Positions 9,146-21,922 of a stretch of 64,000 nt of DNA are shown one piece after another. Under the pieces are notes generated by a model. It ran no database searches, was not told the DNA's origin, and saw nothing but the letters and a program-made list of their open reading frames with translations. Numbering within the stretch: position 1 is the first letter of the stretch; the number at the start of each line of letters is the position of its first letter. The stretch is from Flavobacteriales bacterium (lineage in GTDB: Bacteria; Bacteroidota; Bacteroidia; Flavobacteriales_F; PHOS-HE28), in NCBI GenBank assembly GCA_016710685.1, contig JADJVC010000002.1:1090579-1154578 (forward strand). The letters run 5' to 3'. A program made the position numbers and the translations under genes.

Positions 9146-9186
9146 GGGTTTTGTTGGGTTGGAGGAGGAAACTTTCTCTTTCGCGG

Positions 9187-9296
<110 letters not shown>

Positions 9297-9398
9297 TCCA
9301 TTCAAGGCTGGCGGGTTGCCAATGGACTTTAATGGACCCGGATGGACGGGCCGATTGCACCGTCCAACCCGGTCCATTGGCAACTTGCACCACACCGC

Positions 9399-9406
9399 TA
9401 ACTTCG
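9399..9406 (+). promoter_or_regulatory. paaZ promoter: TTG / TAACTTCG, 4 nt ahead of the start codon
   Basis: The -7 box TAACTTCG ends 4 nt before the ATG at 9411. A TTG at 9377-9379 lies 19 bp upstream of the box, the spacing expected for a Bacteroidota -33 element. This predicts a leaderless paaZ mRNA. The string TTCGCCGA-ATG recurs in front of pepD (44572-44582). Confidence 0.55.
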
Positions 9407-9410
9407 CCGA

Positions 9411-11479
9411 ATGCAGTTAAAGAATTACATCGCCGGCCAATGGGTTGCCGGCACCGGCAAACAAGCCGAACTCACGGATGCCTCCACCGGCGAACTCATC
9501 GCAACAACATCCTCCGGCGGCCTCGATTTCGGTGCCATGCTGAAGTATGCCCGTGAAGTAGGCGGCCCGCCCCTGCGCAAAATGACCTTCCCCGAGCGCG
9601 GACGCATGCTGAAGGCACTCGCCATGTACCTCATGGACCGCAAGGACGAGTTCTACCAAGTGAGCTACAAAACCGGCGCCACCAAGGCCGACAGCTGGGT
9701 GGATATCGAAGGCGGCATCGGCAACGTGTTCGCCAATGCGAGCTTGCGGAAACAGCTCGGCAACATGCCCTTCTATGTGGACGGACCGCCCGTGCTCACC
9801 AGCCGCACCGGGACCTTTATGGGCCACCACATCATGGTACCGAAGGAAGGCGTGGCGGTACACATCAACGCGTTCAACTTCCCCATCTGGGGCATGCTGG
9901 AAAAGTGCGCCGTCAACTGGATGGCCGGGATGCCCGCCGTGGTGAAGCCCGCCACCGTTACCAGTTTCCTTACCGAGAGCATGGTGAAGGCCATCATCGA
10001 AAGCAAGATCCTTGCCCGAAGGTGCTCTGCAACTCATCGTAGGCTCCGCCGGTGATCTTTTGGATCATGTCGAGAGCCAGGATGTCGTTACGTTCACCGG
10101 TAGTGCATCCACCGGTCGTATGCTGAAAGCGCACAAAAAGATCATTGCCGAAAGCGTGCCCTTCAACATGGAAGCCGATAGTTTGAACAGCATTGTGCTC
10201 GGTCCCGATGCCACGCCTGATACGGAAGAATTCACGCTCTTCATCAAGGAAGTGGGCAAGGGAAATGACGCTGAAATGCGGACAGCGTTGCACCGGTGCG
10301 CGACGCATCATGGTGCCCGAAAATTTGGTGGAAGATGTGCAGATCGCTCTGGGCAAACGCCTCGGCGGCACCGTGATCGGCGACCCGCGTGCCGAAGGTG
10401 TGCGCATGGGCGCTCTCGCCGGACAAACGCAACGCAAAGAAGTGCAAGAGCAACTCGCGCTGTTGATGCAGGGAAGCGACGTGGTGTACGGCGATCCGAA
10501 ACAAGTAGCAGTTACCGGTGGCGATGCAACGAAAGGTGCTTTCATGAGCCCGATCCTGCTGCTGAACAAAGCCCCGTGGAAGAACCAACAGTGCCACAAC
10601 ATCGAAGCCTTCGGACCGGTGAGCACGCTGATGCCCTACACCGACATCGACGAAGCCGTGGCCCTTACCAAGCTCGGCAAAGGCAGCCTCTGCGCCAGCA
10701 TCGCCACGTACGATGATAAAGTGGCGCAGCAATTCGTGTGGGGCGCCGCCAGCCACCACGGCCGCATGCTCGTGATCAACCGCGACATGGCGAAGGAGAA
10801 CACCGGCCACGGATCGCCACTGGCCACACTGGTACACGGCGGTCCCGGACGTGCCGGTGGCGGCGAAGAGATGGGCGGCAAGCGCGGCGTGCTGCACTAC
10901 CTGCAACGCACCGCCATCCAAGGCAGCCCCAGCACCATCACCGCGCTAACGCAGCAATACCAGCAGGGTGCCAAGCAACACATCACGCCCAAGCACACCT
11001 TCCGCATGCACTTCGAAGAGCTGAACGTGGGCGATACCGTGATCACCGAAAAGCACCTGGTGACCCTAGCCGACATCGACAACTTCGCAGACCTCAGCGG
11101 CGACAAGTTCTACGCCCACATGGATGCCGACGCCCTCGACGGCACGGTCTTCACCGGTCGCGTGGCGCACGGCTATTTCATCCTATCGCGCGCTGCGGGC
11201 TTGTTCGTTGATCCGCCGAAAGGGCCCGTGCTGCTCAACTACGGCATCGAGGAAGCGCGCTTCACGAAGCCTGTTTATCCGGGTTCTACCATCCAAGTGA
11301 AGTTCACCGTGAAGGAGAAGGTGGATCAGGAGAAGAAGGAACTGAAGGAGGATTCGCCGAAGGGGGCGGATGTGGCTTCGGGGATCGTCAAGTTCCTTGT
11401 TGATGTTGTTGATGAGACCGGGGAGACGGTTGCTGTGGCTACTATTTTGACGATGGTGCGGAAGTTGGATCAGAACTGA
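9411..11479 (+). CDS. paaZ: PaaZ: oxepin-CoA hydrolase / 3-oxo-5,6-dehydrosuberyl-CoA semialdehyde dehydrogenase, two frameshifts
   Basis: Bifunctional enzyme of the phenylacetate pathway: the C-terminal MaoC-like hydratase opens the oxepin-CoA ring and the N-terminal aldehyde dehydrogenase oxidises the resulting aldehyde. Joined length is about 689 codons, close to known PaaZ (about 680). Visible elements are ALDH residues NFPIWG, GSASTGR, the glutamate in FNMEADSLN, the catalytic cysteine in CGQRCTGARR, the linker GHGSPLATLVHGGPGRAGG, and the MaoC motif DKFYAHMD with VAHGYFILS. Two +1 shifts, near 10014 (a G after ATCCTT) and near 10256, break the frame. All conserved blocks are otherwise intact, so a base-calling error is likelier than decay. 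No other paa gene is in the window. Confidence 0.88.
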
Positions 11480-11689
11480 TGCACGCGGGTCACACAAAGT
11501 GGCGGAGCGACGGCCGCTTCAAATGCAGGCGGGCGTCTTTCCCAAGTACTCAGCCGGCTGATTGTCCGCCGGGCTTTCCGGACCAATCCTCACGCAAGAA
11601 ACCGATCACTTTGTCGCTTGTCCAAGAAAAACTGATTTGCGCCGAGCAGGGGCCAGTATAGAAAAAACGGAAAGGCCCAACCAACCACG

Positions 11690-13407
<1,718 letters not shown>

Positions 13408-13411
<4 letters not shown>

Positions 13412-16087
13412 TCCAGCTAAAAGACTACCAAATACGGGTGCTGGACACCTTGCGCAAGTTCTTGCACTCGGTTTCGCGTAGCGGCGATCCGGGCATCGCT
13501 TTCCGCGGGCATCAGCACGCGGTGGGGCCGCGCGCGTTCGGCTACATCCCCGTGCAGGCGGCTGGGCTTTCGTCCAATATGCCCTACGTGTGCTTGCGCG
13601 TGCCAACAGGCGGCGGCAAGACTCTGCTGGCGTGCCACGCAGCCGGTCTTGCACAAAGCGAATTGTTGCAGGCCGACCATTCGGTGGTGCTTTGGCTGGT
13701 GCCTAGTAATACCATACTTGACCAGACCGTAGACGCGTTGCGCGACAAACGCCACGCATATTGCCGCGCGTTGAAATGGCGTGCGGTCCTAACATCGTCT
13801 ACGGCATCGGCGAAGCATTGAATCTGAGCCGCGCGGCCATGGTGGGCCAGACCGTGGTTATCAAGCACCATCCAATCCTTCCGAGTGGAGGATACCACAG
13901 GTCGCAAGGTGTATGCTCAAGCAGGTGTGTTCGATGAGCACTTCCAGAACGTGCCCATGGACCGCATTGCATCTGGAACTCGGCGCGGACGACAAGCCGA
14001 AGCGCTCGCTCGCGAACGTGCTACGCTTGCACCGCCCCATCGCGATCGTGGACGAGGCGCACAACGCGCGCACCTCACTTTCCTTCAATACGCTGGGAAA
14101 TGTGATGCCCTCGTGCATTCTGGAGTTCACCGCTACGCCCGGACGCGCGGGCAACCCCCAGCAACGTGCTCCACCACGTGAGTGCGGCTGAACTGAAGGC
14201 AGCGCAGATGGTGAAGTTACCCTTGCGCGTGTTTACCCGCCACGCGAGTCAGAAGCATCAATTGCTTACCGAAGCACGTGCGTTGCGGAAGGACTTGGAG
14301 GCCTAGCCATTTTAGAAGGACAGGAAACCGGCGAGTACATCCGGCCCATCCTTTTGATCCAAGCCGAACGCGCGGATGCCTGCGAACCCTTGCGCGAACG
14401 CTTGATAACCGAGTTCACCGACTGCGGTCTGTCGAAGGCGGAGATACTGATCAGTGTTGGTAAGCTGGACGAGTTGAAGGACGAGAAGTTCATCAACACG
14501 CCGAAGAGCAAGGTGAAGGCGATCATCACCGTGGAGAAGTTGCGTGAGGGTTGGGACTGTCCATTCGCCTATGTGCTGTGCAGCTTGAAGGAGACACGTT
14601 CCGCCACGGCGATCGAGCAATTGGTCGGGCGCATCCTTCGCTTGCCGAATGCCAAGGAGAAGCGCAACCCGGATCTGAACTGCGCTTATGCGTTCTCACT
14701 TTCCAGTTCGATGCCCGAGGTGCTGAACGAACTGCGCGAGGCGTTGGAGAGTAATGGCTTCACACGCGCGGAAGCAGAGCGGATCATTCTACCCGCGCCC
14801 ACCAACTTCAGCTTGGGCCAGCAGCCGGAGACCGTAACGCTGGACCCGGAAAAGGAACTGGATGTGCCGCTCACGGAAGCGGTCGTGAAGAAGCTCGCTG
14901 GCAAGGTGCGCTTCGCGCCAACAACAGGACAAGTCACAGTGATCGTACCCCTGAGCACCGAAGAGACCAAGGAACTCGCCGCTTGCGCCAAGACCGAAGA
15001 AGCCAAGACCGCCCTGACCGAAGCCGCTGACCGCGTGAAGGCTGCAGACGAGGCGTTCGGTGGCTCTGGTGAAACGCGACCACCATCGCCCTACCAGATG
15101 CAGTTGCCGTTCCGCGTACCGATTCTTTGCGTGCGCGAAGGGGATACGCTCTTCGAGTTCGAGAGTACTTACTTGCTCGAGCATCCTTGAAGCTCAGCGA
15201 GAAGGATGCCTCGTTGGATCCGAGCTACGATCCAACCAAACGACCGCAAGCGAAGACCGGCACAGTGGATCTGGATGAGAAAGGCGATGTGTCTGTGATC
15301 AGCGATATACAAGGCGCGGATGACTTCGTACACCGGCTGCATCAGCAAGTGATATCGCTCGGCGGGCAAGTGAGCATGACGGTAGAGCAACTCGTCGTCT
15401 GGCTCGATCGGCGCATCGATCATCAGGACATTCCCTACACGGAGTCAGCGGTCTTCCTGAACAAAGCGGTGCGCGGCCTGATGACCAAGCACGGCATCGC
15501 GGATGTAGGCATCCTTGCGTTCGATCGTTATCGGCTTTGCGACGCGATCGAAGCTGCCATCGAGAAGCACCGCACCATCGAGCGGCTTCAGGCCTTCCAA
15601 GGTTTCCTGTTGCCCAACTCGAACTGGCCGTTGACGAGGCCCGTGTTCTCGATTTCTCCACGATCAGCTACGAACCAAGCTGGCTCTACGAAGGCGCGTA
15701 CCAATTCCACAAGCACTACTTGGCCCGAAGCCTGGCGAATTGGTAGAGCGGACGCAACAGGGCAACGAATTGAAGGAAGAGTTCAAGTGCTTGCTGGCTG
15801 GATGAGCATCCGAAAGTGCGCTACTGGTTCCGCAACCTCGATCGCCGTCGCACCTCGTTCCGTCTCCAGACTTCCACCGATTTTTCTACCCCGACTTCGT
15901 CTGCATGCTTGAGGATGAGCGCGTGCTGGTGGTGGAGTACAAGGGCGCACACCTGTACGACAGCAAAGACAGCCAAGAGAAACGCGCAGTGGGCCAAGTT
16001 TGGGCGTCGCGCAGCAATGGAAAGGCATTGTTCTCCATGCCGAGCAAGCTGGAATTTGGTGAGATTGAGAGGGTAATATCCAAATAA
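13408..16087 (+). pseudogene. Type III restriction endonuclease Res subunit, about nine frameshifts
   Basis: ATP-dependent translocase/endonuclease partner of Mod. Starting at the ATG that overlaps the mod stop (ATGA) it reads MIQLKDYQIRVLDTLRKFL. Helicase motifs are Walker A PTGGGKT (about 13604), DEAH in VDEAHNART (about 14050), FTATPGR (about 14130), VEKLREGWDCPFAYVL (about 14535) and motif VI QLVGRILR (about 14620). The C-terminal PD-(D/E)XK nuclease appears as YWFRNLDR, FYPDF and VVEYKGAHL (15820-15955), ending ERVISK at 16087. The frame changes near 13780, 13870, 13975, 14160, 14300, 15185, 15640, 15750 and 15890. Total span (about 890 codons) is normal for Res, so no large deletion is seen. 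Confidence 0.85.
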
Positions 16088-16402
16088 GCGCCCGACGCAC
16101 AAGGACCGAACACTCACATCATAGCTGTCTTGTCTATGTGCAGAGGAACGATCAATATTGACTACAATGGCGCGATTGTGAACGAGCAATCAATGTTGAC
16201 GTGTGCTCATATGCATGCTGGTTGGTTACCCATTGAGTCGAGTGCTTTCCTTCGCGAGACAACAGACTTGGCTCAAGAATGGCATATCACGGGCTGGCTC
16301 GCTTATTCAGAGCCCCATGTGGTGCACGGGCGCTGGTCCAGCTGAACGGCAGCCAACTCTTCAAAAATAGCAAAACCAAAGAACCCTATTCCACAAAGCC
16401 TA
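16088..16402. other. 315-bp spacer without a recognised gene
   Basis: Lies between res and the OLD-type ATPase gene. One 71-codon frame at 16130-16345 resembles nothing I know and has no start signal. Composition is more AT-rich than in neighbouring genes. Confidence 0.4.
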
Positions 16403-18005
16403 ATGAGAATTTCCAAGGTCATCGTCGAAAACTACCGCTCTATTTGCCGCGCCGAAATTGAGTCCTCTGCCTTCAATGTTTTCGTCGGGCAGAACAACCA
16501 TGGAAAGACAAACTTTTGATGCAATACAATGGTTCTACACCGGTACCGGTGATATTGGCACATTGAAGAATTCAGCGGCTGGAGCAGACGACGAAATAAC
16601 AGTCGAATTGGAATTTTCCGGAGTTCAAGTTGGCCTTGAGCAAATCACGAATGCCGAAAATCAGGCAAAGCTGCGCAATGTCTTGGGCGAGAGTGACACC
16701 ATGCGGGTAAGGCGATCTAGTAGCCGCTTTAAGGATCGCTTTCTCTACAACCCCACGACTATGGAATGGAAGAAGCAGCCTTGCGGTGCTGATGGGCCAT
16801 TCAATAACTGCATTCCTCGCTTCGAGTTCGTTGAGGCAACAAAGAACCTTAAGGACGTGGGGAACTACAAGTCGACCACTCCAATTGGGAAAATGCTTGG
16901 CGGCGTGTTGGCTGAAATTCTGGAAGCGGAAGAGGAATATGTCAAGTTCCGTGAACAATTCGAGAAGCTATTCTCATCCGAGACATCGAGCATCAAGCAG
17001 AAACTTAAGGACATAAGTGGGCAAGTCTGTGTTCATTTGAAGAAGCAATTTCCGGACTGCTCCGAGGTCGAGTTCATGGTTCAGGAGCCTGCGTTCGAGG
17101 ACTTGCTTAAGAACTTCCGTACGGAAGTGGACGATGGCGTAACCACCACCGCTGAGGAAAAGGGAGATGGAATGCAGAGAGCGTTGATGCTCGCAATAAT
17201 TAAGACTTATGCGGATCAGCGTCGTGATGATGCGCTTGGTCGTTCGTTCATATTCTTCATCGACGAGGCGGAACTCCACCTCCACCCGACCGCCCAGCGG
17301 CAGCTTAAGCAGGCATTACTGGAGCTAGCAGATGGACACGATCAAGTATTCATTAATACTCATTCGTCCGTGCTGCTGGCAGATAACCACAACCAACAGT
17401 CCCTCTTCCGGGTAGTTAAGGAAGCGCAAGGCAAGACGCAGGTTGACAAGATTGATTCCCAACTGAAGAAGCACGAAGTCATTTTTGAGCTATTGGGTGG
17501 TTCTCCTGCTGACATCCTCTTACCCGCAAACTTCTTAATCGTGGAGGGGCGTAGTGAAGGGGAGTTTCTCAGGCGTGTGATTGCCCGTCTCTATCCTGAT
17601 AATGTAGAAATCCGGATCCTTCCAGCGAACGGGGATGACGAACGGCAACGTCAGATTGTGACAGCTGTTGAGGATCTTCTTGCGACCTCTTGCAAAGCGC
17701 CCGATACCACGAGCGTTTGACCATTCCTTTTGACAAACCGGATGGTGAGGACAAGGAGCGGCGGTTCGCGGCGTTTGAGGATCGGCGCACCCATCCGAAT
17801 GCAAATGACCAATTGTTCATACTGCCTGTACATGGCCTAGAAGACTACTACCCCGCAAACACTGCGCAGCACGTCCGAGTTAGTGGATAAGGTTAAGCTC
17901 GCCAGATTTATTGGAGATAATATCACCAAGGAGGATTTCGAATCAAATATGCCCGTGATCCACCAAGCACTGGCACATTGCTGGGCGAACGCATATAAAG
18001 ACTGA
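16403..18005 (+). pseudogene. OLD-family ATP-dependent nuclease (AAA ATPase plus TOPRIM), three frameshifts
   Basis: Overcoming-lysogenization-defect type protein: an N-terminal ABC/SMC-like ATPase followed by a TOPRIM nuclease, usually linked to phage defence. The reading starts MRISKVIVENYRSICRAEI with the P-loop GQNNHGKTN, followed after a shift near 16516 by FDAIQWFY. The Walker B block is FFIDEAELHLHP (about 17255), then INTHSSVLLAD. The TOPRIM glutamate is in FLIVEGRSEGEF (about 17532) and a downstream acidic block is in LPANGDD. Further shifts near 17700 and 17880 split off the C-terminus ending ANAYKD at 18005. It follows the type III genes on the same strand, so it may have belonged to the same island or extended operon. 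Confidence 0.8.
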
Positions 18006-18049
18006 ACTCAAGACCTTTTTAACCACCGCAGGGTAAAGCAACCAAGTGG

Positions 18050-18416
18050 GTTCATCACCGATGTGGCCAGCCCGTGTACCCACAACGAACAAGATCTCCT
18101 GTCGGATGATGCCATTAGCCATGACCGCAGGCCCCCACCAAAAGCGCGGGAGACCCAACGAAGGCCTGGATGCTCTTCGGCCAATTCGGCAAGGCGATCC
18201 AGTCCTTCCGTTCAAAGAAGAAGGGTTGCACCAACACGTTGCACCCGATATCCAATGTGCTACCGGTGCCGGTCGCATAAAAAGGAATGGAGTGCCTGCT
18301 TCTAGGCTTGTGAAATAAGGCCCAGGCGTTGGCCGCCAGAAGTTCACTTCATCCAGCCCTCGCGAGGCAAGGAAGGGGAACCATTCAGTATCGGTAACGC
18401 CAACCCAGAGTTTCAT
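18050..18416 (-). pseudogene. Remnant of an HNH-type (putative restriction) endonuclease N-terminal region
   Basis: Reads MKLWVGVTDTEWFPFLASR..DEVNFWRP with EAGTPFLF, then in another frame IGCNVLVQPFFFERKDWIALP. This is the N-terminal pattern of a widespread family of HNH endonucleases annotated as putative restriction enzymes. No HNH motif is visible, and the reading ends about 120 codons in. The call rests on remembered family resemblance and is tentative. Confidence 0.4.
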
Positions 18417-18475
18417 GCGGCTGTGAAACTATGAAACCAGCCTCACTCCTTCGCATGTTACTTACATTCGGGACC

Positions 18476-18814
18476 ATGAAGCATCCGCTCTTGTACGGCA
18501 CCAATGCCAAGGGCAAGGTGCTTGCCGTGCAAGTCGCGATAGAGGATTGGATCGCGCTGTTGGAAAAGGTGTGTGCTTTGCAGGCGAGCCTTTGGCCAAA
18601 GGGTAAGTTAGACAACCGCTTGGATGCACTGGCGCAGAAGCGCGTCGGCCACAAGAAGAAGATGGAACTGGACGACATCGGCTTCATCGGCACGGGTCGA
18701 GTAATAACCGAGGAGGAAACGATGTTGATCTCGGCGCATATTCAAGCGAATAAGGCGAAGATGGCCATGCCAATGAGCTCGACAACCAAACGGAAGTCAA
18801 GGACCAAAGTTTGA
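18476..18814 (+). CDS. Hypothetical protein, 112 residues
   Basis: Reads MKHPLLYGTNAKGKVLAVQ, then a helix (AIEDWIALLEKVCALQASLW) and a basic C-terminus rich in Lys and Ser/Thr. An in-frame ATG exists at 18431, but a TACATTCG box ends 5 nt before 18476, which favours that start. I do not recognise the family. Position between defence-type genes suggests, without proof, a small accessory or antitoxin-like protein. Confidence 0.45.
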   Translation: MKHPLLYGTNAKGKVLAVQVAIEDWIALLEKVCALQASLWPKGKLDNRLDALAQKRVGHKKKMELDDIGFIGTGRVITEEETMLISAHIQANKAKMAMPMSSTTKRKSRTKV

Positions 18815-18876
18815 TCGGGCAGGTGGCCGTTTCGATGTCGGCCAATACACCGTGTAACTCGACCTACAGAGCCAAT

Positions 18877-19440
18877 TCACCGCTTCGCCCGTGATGTTGC
18901 TTCCGCCTCCGCAAACGCCTTCGAGGTGGCCTCGCTCTCCTGATGCCCGTAGCCGTGCTTATCGTTTAGCCGCCAGAACACCATGTACAGGTCGCCCATG
19001 GACTGCTTTGTACGCGCCCATTCAATAACCTCGTCCAAAGCATGTTGCTTGTCCGCCAAGTAGCTCATGCGGCTATCTGCACCGCGTATTCCGCGTTCGT
19101 CTTTCTTCTTACCCCGGTTCAAGAATACGTTCTTCTCGTCGTAGATGATCCGGCGCAAACGTTCGTTCTGCTTACCCTTCGGCAGGAACTTCAGCAGCAA
19201 CCGTTGGATTCCGGCGTAGTACACCTCGTGGTTCTTTGCAGGGTTCTCCACCGTGCCGAGTGCGAACTTTTTCAGTTCATCCTTTGTGCTAAGCTCTCCA
19301 GCGTCATCCACTGTAAGTTGCCGGCCGCGTACTTGATCGGCCTTCTGCAGCAGCTCCAACCGCTCCCGTTCCTTGTCACTGAGCTTGCCGGGCTTGGTGA
19401 CCTTCTTGCTCTCCTTGTCGTCCTTCTTCTTGCTCATCAT
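18877..19440 (-). CDS. Uncharacterised 187-residue protein, partner of the HTH-ImmA peptidase
   Basis: Highly charged N-terminus (MMSKKKDDKESKKVTKPGKL, then a predicted helix DKERERLELLQKADQV), a middle stretch VYYAGIQRLLLKFLPKGK, and a C-terminal helical part (LADKQHALDEVIEWARTKQ, LYMVFWRLNDKHGYG). I recognise no domain. Its start overlaps the stop of the upstream metallopeptidase gene by four bases, so the two are translationally coupled. That coupling implies a functional pair, as in toxin-antitoxin or repressor-protease modules. Confidence 0.75.
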   Translation of the reverse strand: MMSKKKDDKESKKVTKPGKLSDKERERLELLQKADQVRGRQLTVDDAGELSTKDELKKFALGTVENPAKNHEVYYAGIQRLLLKFLPKGKQNERLRRIIYDEKNVFLNRGKKKDERGIRGADSRMSYLADKQHALDEVIEWARTKQSMGDLYMVFWRLNDKHGYGHQESEATSKAFAEAEATSRAKR

Positions 19441-20637
19441 CGTAGTGTTACGTCCAGCGCCTTCCGGATCTTCAGCGCGTTCTTCTTGATACTTTCCGCA
19501 TCCCAGTTGCAGGCGTTCAGTTTCGAGAGCATCAGCTGCGGGTTTGGCTCATAGCGCTTGAACGGTGTCTGGTAGTTGCCTGTCTGGTATTCGTAGAAGC
19601 CATAGATGATGGAAGGATGCACCTGCGCTTCTTCAGCGCAGCGCGCCACGTCGCATGCTCATGGATGAAGGGGCGCACGAAATCCATGCGCTCGTTGGAG
19701 AACAGATAATCCTGTGCGAAATCATTCGCCTGCTCTTCGTTGATGAGCATCAGATCCGGCTCACCGGTGATGTGGTACGTCGCGATGCTGTCCAGGTCGA
19801 ACAACACATGATGCAACTCATGCATCAGCGCGAACCACATGGTGGCATAGGACTTCCGGTAGTCGGAAAGCGCGATGCATGGTTTGCCGTTCACTCGGAA
19901 AGTCGCACCACGAACTTGGGTGTTCGGCAGATATGGCTGGTAGATCACCGTGACACCGACGCTGTATAGTGCCCGCGCTACCGTAAGTAGACCGTTCTCC
20001 ACATCGCATGTGTAAGGTCGAATCTTGGTCACTAAGTCCTTCAGGGCATCGCGGTCGTACTCGTTCGGGTTCGAGACCTCGACGAAGTATTGGTAAGCGG
20101 ACTTCGTCCAGAAGTCGAGCATTTTGTTGCTCGATGCGCGCTTGGTGCGACTGTACAACGCATAGGTGAGGTCCTGGCCATATTCCTCAATGGCATCCAG
20201 TCCAAGGAAGATGCACAGGCGCTTCTCGATAGCCGGGAAATCCGTGATGTTTGCCAGCACCCCGGCCTTCTTCATCTGTGCCAGGTCGAATTCCTTCACG
20301 ATGAAGCTTGCGCGCCGTACGCCATCCAGTTTAGCCACTTCCTCCCGAGGTGCGTTCTGGATGAATAGGGCCATGATGTCATCGGCATTGATCTCCAGGA
20401 AGCTGGCCAGCAAGCATCTTCAATGCATCGGGAACTTCGCCGTGCCATCCAGTATTTGGTGCAGCGTCTTGTGCTCGATGCCCATGACCTCACGCGCAGC
20501 CATCCGGTCGGAGATCCCAGTTCTTGCAGCTTGCGTTCATAGAGCTGGCGCAACGTCGGTTTGTCCGTTGAACCGAGGGCTTCGCTGAGCACTTTATCCA
20601 GTACCCGCTTGGTGAAGTCGTCGTTGCTGTCTTCCAT
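19437..20637 (-). CDS. XRE-type HTH plus ImmA/IrrE metallopeptidase, frameshifted
   Basis: The N-terminal helical region (KPTLRQLYERKLQELGISDRMAA) followed by KTLHQILDG looks like a Cro/C1-type HTH. It is followed by an ImmA/IrrE-family zinc peptidase with the HExxH-type motif ALMHELHHVLFDLDSI and a downstream EEQANDFAQDYLF, the usual third-ligand region. Such proteins cleave or sense partner regulators. Shifts near 20515, 20415 and 19640 break the frame, and the last segment ends ALDVTLR at 19437. The start at 20637 (MEDSNDD) is chosen because TATCTTTG ends 8 nt upstream; an upstream in-frame ATG at 20658 lies before the box. The gene overlaps its 187-residue partner (ATGA). Confidence 0.8.
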
Positions 20638-20645
20638 GATCGGGG

Positions 20646-20692
20646 CAAAGATAAGCATGACATTAGAAAAGTGGTGTGAATTCCCACCACTT
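20646..20692 (-). promoter_or_regulatory. Promoter and palindromic operator of the HTH-ImmA gene
   Basis: The -7 box TATCTTTG (reverse strand, 20646-20653) fits TAnnTTTG exactly. About 15 bp upstream lies a palindrome, arms AAGTGGTG (20669-20676) and CACCACTT (20685-20692) around a GAATTC core. Of 24 positions only one pair breaks symmetry. It covers where the -33 element should be, so a bound HTH protein would block polymerase. Autoregulation is inferred. Confidence 0.6.
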
Positions 20693-20952
20693 CTCAACAC
20701 GCACTTGTTTCTATCTGATGACACCTTCCAGTGTCCCTTGTCGAATAGAAACTTCAGCACTCCTCGCAGAAATGGTTGGATTACTCCTGACCAATCCCGG
20801 TAAGCACCTTCTCGAAGAGCACTTGCTTCCCTTCCATGGGCGTACCGCACTTATGCAGTTGATCTGGACTTGGGTGGTTTGGGCCATAGCAGGTGCCTCT
20901 GCGAGCAACCCTACGGGAGTGAACGACAGCCAACCCGCCAACAGCTCCTCCG
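20693..20952. other. Spacer without a recognised gene
   Basis: Between the operator and the alpha/beta hydrolase promoter I see no convincing gene on either strand. The reverse frame running upstream from the HTH gene lies before its promoter. Confidence 0.4.
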
Positions 20953-20960
20953 TAACCTTG
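20953..20960 (+). promoter_or_regulatory. -7 box TAACCTTG, 4 nt ahead of the hydrolase start
   Basis: TAACCTTG, then CCCC, then ATG at 20965. It is the same arrangement as at 9138-9145 (reverse strand). No clear -33 TTG was found. Confidence 0.4.
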
Positions 20961-20964
20961 CCCC

Positions 20965-21722
20965 ATGAACGCTCGCCCACACCTCCTCCTCATCCACGGC
21001 TTCCCACTGGACCATTCCATGTGGCAGCCGAATTTGGAAGCCCTGGAAAGTGTTGCCAACGTGCTGGCCCCGGACCTCCTTGCCTTCGGAACGGCTGAGG
21101 AAGTGCCAGCGGTGTTGACCATGGAACAGTTGGCCGAGCAACTGAAAGCGCAGCTCGATGCGCAGGGCATCCAACGCACTGTGCTCTGTGGCCTTTCCAT
21201 GGGCGGCTACGTGGCCCTTTGCCTTTCTGGAGCGCTGGCCGGAGCGCGTAGCGGGCCTCATCCTGTGCAACACGCGCAGCATCGCCGACACCGAGGAAGC
21301 CAAACAAGGGCGGGAAGCCACGGCCTTGGATGCGCTCACCAAGGGCAGCGCGGTGATCGCGCGGGCCATGACGGCTACTTTCGGAGCACACGCGTTCCAC
21401 CTTTCCCGAATTGGCGAACACCGTGGAGGCCATGATCGCCCGCCAACGGCCGGAAGCGATCGCGGCTGCCTCCCGTGGCATGGCGCTTCGCCCGGACCGC
21501 ACCGCTGTTTTGCGTGGAACCGACATGCCCACGCTCATCATCACCAGCGAGAACGATGCGTTGATGCCGCTGCCTACCAGCCAGGCCATGGCCGATGCAT
21601 CCGCGCATTCCACCTTGGTGGTGCTCCCCCATGCGGGCCACCTCAGCAACATGGAAGCGGTCGAAGGCTTCAATAAGGCGGTTAACGATTTTATCCGGGC
21701 GTTGCCCGAAGGCAAAGCTTAG
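20965..21722 (+). CDS. Alpha/beta hydrolase, two frameshifts
   Basis: Soluble hydrolase of the alpha/beta fold, esterase or lactonase-like. HGFPLDHSMWQ forms the oxyanion region, GLSMGGY (S78) the nucleophile elbow, SENDALMP supplies the acid and HAGHLSNMEA the catalytic histidine, so the triad is complete. Joined length is about 250 residues, normal for the family. The frame changes near 21230 (between YVALC and FLERWPERV) and near 21400 (between FGAHA and FPELANTVEA). Conserved motifs survive in all three segments, which favours sequencing errors. The substrate cannot be inferred. Confidence 0.82.
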
Positions 21723-21922
21723 CAGCGTCCTTTGGAGGTAGTCATAGCCGCAGGCCCTCTGCGAGAGATCCTGTGGGAGTGGAACATGGTGTTCAGCAGC
21801 CAGTCGCGGTGCGTTCTTGGGGCTTTTCCCTCCAAACAACGAAATTTGCACCCGATCGATCGCACAGGGAACTTTGCGTAGATCAAGCGATACACCTTGA
21901 AGCCGTCGATCAGATCACCAAT

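Noticed and set aside
20676..21098. Open frame leading into the hydrolase region
   Set aside because: Proline/serine-rich translation without motifs; it overlaps the alpha/beta hydrolase in another frame.
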